From assembly GCF_014654675.1 (NCBI RefSeq), contig NZ_BNBC01000072.1, positions 1 through 33,369 on the forward strand: a DNA stretch of 33,369 nucleotides, given 5' to 3'. This stretch comes from Streptomyces spiralis (GTDB lineage: Bacteria > Actinomycetota > Actinomycetes > Streptomycetales > Streptomycetaceae). Both the position numbers and the translations under genes were made by a program. The notes beneath the pieces are model-generated. The model was not told the DNA's origin. It made no database searches and was given only the letters and a program-made list of their open reading frames with translations. This document shows, one piece after another, positions 30,741 through 33,369 of this stretch; position 1 is the first letter of the stretch, and every line of letters begins with the position of its first letter.

Positions 30741-31146
30741 TCGCCCGGTCGCTCCCGGTCCCTGATCAGGGATCGTGAGCAACTCCCCCGCTTCCGCTCC
30801 TGCCGCCGCGCCCCACCGCTCCGAGCCCCGGGCAACTGATCAACACGGTGGAGCCCACCAACACGGTGGAGCCCGCCCCAGCCGGCCGAGAGGCGGGCGA
30901 ACCCACCGTCCCCTGGTGCGGTCTCCCGCCTGGCCGACACCGGGAGGAGAGGGATCGCATCATCGGCAGGGCCGCCGACTCAGAGTCTCCCCTCCCTGCG
31001 GCACAGAAAGGTCCCTGCCACCCTGGTGCCCCGGCTTGTGCTGGGTTGAGCTGCCGGAGTCTGGTGGCCCCCGCCATGTCAACCAGGCCGGCCGGTGACG
31101 TCTGGAGCCTCAGCGACGACTGAAGCAGTGCTTCCTTGAGCCGAGG
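30741..31146. other. Non-coding interval between tetR and the GlxA-type regulator
   Basis: Just after the TetR stop, TCCCTGATCAGGGA (about 30759-30772) is a 14-bp palindrome that may contribute to termination. At 30841-30876 an 18-base unit (CAACACGGTGGAGCCC plus AC or GC) is tandemly repeated with one difference. No gene is recognised in these 406 bases. Confidence 0.5.
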
Positions 31147-32145
31147 TCAAGGACGGTGCTGCTCGATGTCGTCGAGGCTGGAACGGTTCCCCGTTCGGAA
31201 TGTGCGCCGGTAGGTGTCCGGCGGCACGCCGACCGTGCGCTTGAAGTGCCGGCGAAGCGTCGTGGCGGTGCCCATACCGGTGGCCGTCGCGATGCTGTCG
31301 ACACTGTCGCCGGTGGTCTCCAGCAACTCCTGGGCACGGCGGATCCGTTGGGTCAGCAGCCATTGCAGAGCGGTGGTGCCGGTCGCCGCCCTGAAGTGGC
31401 GGCCCAGGTTGCGCGAGCTCATCCGTGCCTGGCGGGCCAGGTCTTCCACGGTCAGCGGCTGGTCGAGGCGTTCAAGCACCCAGGGGAGCAGTTCGGCGAG
31501 GGGATGATTGCGCGGGGCGGGCACCGGGGTGGTCACGAACTGGGCCTGCCCGCCGTCCCGGTGCGGCGGCACGACCAGGCGGCGGGCGACCGCGTTGGCG
31601 ACCGACGAGCCGCGGTCGAGACGAACAAGATGCAGGCACAGGTCCATGGCGGCGGCCTTGCCGGCGGAGGTGAGCACGCTGCCGTTGTCCACGTAGAGGA
31701 CGTCCGCCTCCACCCTGACCCGCGGGTAGCGGGTGGCCAGCGCCTGGGTGTGGGCCCAGTGCGTGGTCGCCCGCAGCCCGTCAAGCAGGCCCGCTGCGGC
31801 CAGCACAAACGCACCGGTGCACAGTGACACCAGGCGCCCGCCCGCCTCATGGGCCGCCCGCACCGCATCGACAAGGTCGGCGGGCGGGGCCACGTCGACA
31901 TCAGCCCAGGCCGGAATGATCACGGTGTCCGCATAGCGGAGCTGGTCGAGGCCGTGGTCGGGCTCGAGCAGGAACCGGCCCGCCCCCACAGGGCCCGGCC
32001 CGCAGACGACGACGCGGTACCAGGGACCGGCCACGCCGGCCGGGGCAGAGCCGAAGACCTCGTAGGCCATGGCCAGTTCGAAGTGGAGCATCCCGTCGGT
32101 GACGGCAAACGCGATCGTGTCCACGTCCGGAATTGTACGGGTCAT
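31147..32145 (-). CDS. GlxA-type AraC regulator with DJ-1/PfpI domain
   Basis: A 332-residue regulator. Residues about 10-200 form a DJ-1/PfpI (class I glutamine-amidotransferase-like) domain: TIAFAVTDGMLHFELAMAYE, the nucleophile-elbow region GGRLVSLCTGAFVLAAAGLL and ATTHWAHTQALATRYPRVRV. Residues about 225-325 form an AraC double HTH: LTVEDLARQARMSSRNLGRH and a second ending GVPPDTYRRTF. GlxA-like proteins bind small metabolites and usually activate a divergent gene. The ATG at 32145 fits the family; the longer frame is antisense to the divergent gene. It is divergent from the saccharopine-reductase-like gene (88-base gap), which is its likely target. Confidence 0.92.
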   Translation of the reverse strand: MTRTIPDVDTIAFAVTDGMLHFELAMAYEVFGSAPAGVAGPWYRVVVCGPGPVGAGRFLLEPDHGLDQLRYADTVIIPAWADVDVAPPADLVDAVRAAHEAGGRLVSLCTGAFVLAAAGLLDGLRATTHWAHTQALATRYPRVRVEADVLYVDNGSVLTSAGKAAAMDLCLHLVRLDRGSSVANAVARRLVVPPHRDGGQAQFVTTPVPAPRNHPLAELLPWVLERLDQPLTVEDLARQARMSSRNLGRHFRAATGTTALQWLLTQRIRRAQELLETTGDSVDSIATATGMGTATTLRRHFKRTVGVPPDTYRRTFRTGNRSSLDDIEQHRP

Positions 32146-32233
32146 GGCGTTCCGGACACTCGCCTGGCACACCTGCCCCCACAAGGATGGCCCAGACGGA
32201 TCCGAGCGGATCATTCGAGCAAAGGAAGCATCC

Positions 32234-33268
32234 ATGACAGCGGGGCACAAGGTCGCGGTGTACGGCGCGTACGGGCACACCGGGCGCTTCGTGGTGGCAG
32301 AACTGCGGGAACGCGGGTTCCTCCCGGTTCTCTGCGGCCGCGACGCCGGCAAACTGCAGACACTGGCGAGGGCGTCCGCATCCGAACCGGACGTCCGCCC
32401 CGCAGCGGTCGACGACCCGGCCTCGCTCGACTCGGCACTGGCCGGCACGGCGGCCGTGATCAACTGTGCCGGACCCTTCGCCATAACGGCCGCCCCCGTG
32501 ATCGAAGCGGCACTGCGCGCCGGGATTCCCTATGTGGATGTGGCCGCCGAGATCGAGGCCAACGTCGACACGTTCACCAAATACACGGACCTCGCACGCG
32601 CCGCAGGAACGGTCATCGTCCCCGCCATGGCCTTCTACGGCGGCCTCGGCGACCTGCTGATCACCATGGCGATGGGCGACTGGACGGCGGCCGACGAGGC
32701 GCACATCGCCTACGGACTGAGCAGTTGGCACCCCACCGCCGGGACGCGTGCCGCGGGGGCGGTCTCCCGGCAGCGGCGGGACGGCCGGGGCGTCCGCTAC
32801 ACGCAGGGGCGGCTGGAGTACCACCAGGACGACCCGGCCACCCTGCAATGGCCCTTTCCCGACCCGATGGGCCCTCGGCCCGTCATCGGAGAGTTCACGA
32901 TGGCTGATGTCGTCACCGTTCCCAGCCACCTGCGCATTCCCGAAGTGCGCACCTACATGTCGGTCGAGGCGGCCAAGGACGTATCGGCCCCCGACACCCC
33001 GGTGCCGGCCGCGGCCGACGAGCACGGTCGGTCCGCGCAGACCTTCCTCATCGACACCGTCGTACGCTCCGGCGGCAGCGAACGACGCGCTGCGGCGAGA
33101 GGCCGGGACATCTACGCCGTCACCGCGCCCCTGACCGTAGAGGCCGTCGACCGCATCCTCACAGGACGGACCAGGACAGCCGGTGTCGCCTCCGCCGGCG
33201 CGATGTTCGACGCCCCCGACTTTCTCCGCGCACTGTCCGCACAGGGCGCCCTCGAACTCGTCCCTTAA
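32234..33268 (+). CDS. Saccharopine dehydrogenase-like NAD(P)-binding protein
   Basis: A 344-residue Rossmann-fold protein of the saccharopine dehydrogenase/trans-acting enoyl reductase group. KVAVYGAYGHTGRFVVAELR is the cofactor site at residues 6-25, followed by CGRDAGKLQTLA, VINCAGPFAITAAPVIEAAL and the group motif GIPYVDVAAEIEANVDTFTK. The C-terminal part (GSERRAAARGRDIYAVTAPL) is as in relatives. It likely acts as an oxidoreductase on an unknown substrate; lysine metabolism is not implied. The ATG at 32234 follows AAAGGAAG at 5-6 bases. It is divergent from the GlxA-type regulator; the gap contains GGATCCGAGCGGATC, a repeated GGATC that may be part of a binding site. Confidence 0.87.
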   Translation: MTAGHKVAVYGAYGHTGRFVVAELRERGFLPVLCGRDAGKLQTLARASASEPDVRPAAVDDPASLDSALAGTAAVINCAGPFAITAAPVIEAALRAGIPYVDVAAEIEANVDTFTKYTDLARAAGTVIVPAMAFYGGLGDLLITMAMGDWTAADEAHIAYGLSSWHPTAGTRAAGAVSRQRRDGRGVRYTQGRLEYHQDDPATLQWPFPDPMGPRPVIGEFTMADVVTVPSHLRIPEVRTYMSVEAAKDVSAPDTPVPAAADEHGRSAQTFLIDTVVRSGGSERRAAARGRDIYAVTAPLTVEAVDRILTGRTRTAGVASAGAMFDAPDFLRALSAQGALELVP

Positions 33269-33309
33269 CAGACAGACCACATTCGCCGCACGCCTAACTG
33301 GCTCTAACA

Positions 33310-33369
33310 AAAGGCTGTTGATCATGTGACTGTCGGCTTGTCCGCTCGTTGATGTGGTCGTGGGGATGA
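33310..33369 (+). other. Possible insertion-sequence left end at window edge
   Basis: After the last stop, the sequence from about 33310 (GGCTGTTGATCATGTGAC) to a possible ATG at 33366 has the look of a transposon terminus leading into a plus-strand transposase gene beyond the window. No partner end or coding sequence is available, so this is weak. Confidence 0.22.

Noticed and set aside
28025..31150. CRISPR-like or satellite repeats
   Set aside because: The short tandem repeats (17 and 18 bp) occur only twice each, with no regular spacers.
31901..33325. Minus-strand frame of 474 codons over the saccharopine-reductase-like gene
   Set aside because: Antisense shadow; the plus strand shows a Rossmann motif and ribosome site.
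1..33369. tRNA or rRNA genes and tRNA-linked attachment sites
   Set aside because: No cloverleaf-like GTTCRANNC signature or conserved rRNA stretch was noticed on either strand; an automated scan was not possible.

Overview
The window is high-GC DNA with actinomycete gene style: GTG and TTG starts, strong third-position GC, and many divergent regulator/target pairs. It most resembles a Streptomyces accessory or chromosome-arm region; the genus is an inference from codon use and protein families. I see no rRNA, tRNA or CRISPR array. Intact genes alternate with a dense set of broken mobile-element pieces (IS200/IS605, IS21 IstB, two IS5-type, IS3, a Tn554 TnpC-like piece, IS256, IS110 and an unassigned transposase tail) and decayed host genes (AAA kinase, LacI, PfkB, FkbM methyltransferase, family 2 glycosyltransferase).

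Layout. 1-0.6 kb: IS200/IS605 transposase tail abutting a truncated P-loop kinase. 0.7-4.8 kb: a MerR-controlled quinone-oxidoreductase-like MDR, an IstB pseudogene, a second MerR divergent from an NmrA-type SDR, and a VOC protein. 4.9-5.7 kb: a nearly complete IS5-family transposase. 6.1-7.7 kb: a Tat-exported, DyP-like protein whose lower GC stands out. 8.1-9.2 kb: three unrelated gene fragments end to end. 9.3-10.8 kb: an AzgA-type purine permease with a strong terminator. 11.2-12.1 kb: a MarR gene overlapping a second winged-helix gene. 12.2-13.5 kb: IS5 and IS3 fragments and a small hypothetical gene clipped by the IS3 end. 13.6-17.3 kb: a MarR, a divergent signal-less periplasmic-binding-like sensor, and an NCS1 permease with an eight-cysteine tail. 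17.4-18.5 kb: transposon debris. 18.7-19.6 kb: a cytidine-deaminase-like/ASCH fusion. 20.2-23.9 kb: an MmyB-type XRE regulator divergent from an Atu4866-MFS-SDR operon. 24.1-25.3 kb: an amber-interrupted gene downstream of a broken glycosyltransferase. 25.5-26.1 kb: an antitoxin/Fic-Doc-like pair. 26.4-28.0 kb: a second MmyB-type regulator divergent from an SDR. 28.4-30.7 kb: MFS exporter divergent from TetR, with two palindromic operator candidates. 31.1-33.3 kb: a GlxA-type AraC regulator divergent from a saccharopine-reductase-like enzyme.

How it works together. Most live genes form one-regulator/one-target modules: a repressor or ligand-sensing activator next to an oxidoreductase or exporter, as expected for detoxification or antibiotic and redox stress. 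Two nucleobase permeases (NCS2 at 9.3 kb, NCS1 at 15.6 kb) and a deaminase-like protein hint at purine or amide salvage. The least ordinary pieces are the cysteine-tailed NCS1 permease beside a probably cytosolic amide/urea-type binding protein, the deaminase-ASCH fusion with an Asp in place of a zinc-site Cys, the Fic/Doc-like toxin with a degenerate core, and the overlapping pair of winged-helix genes.
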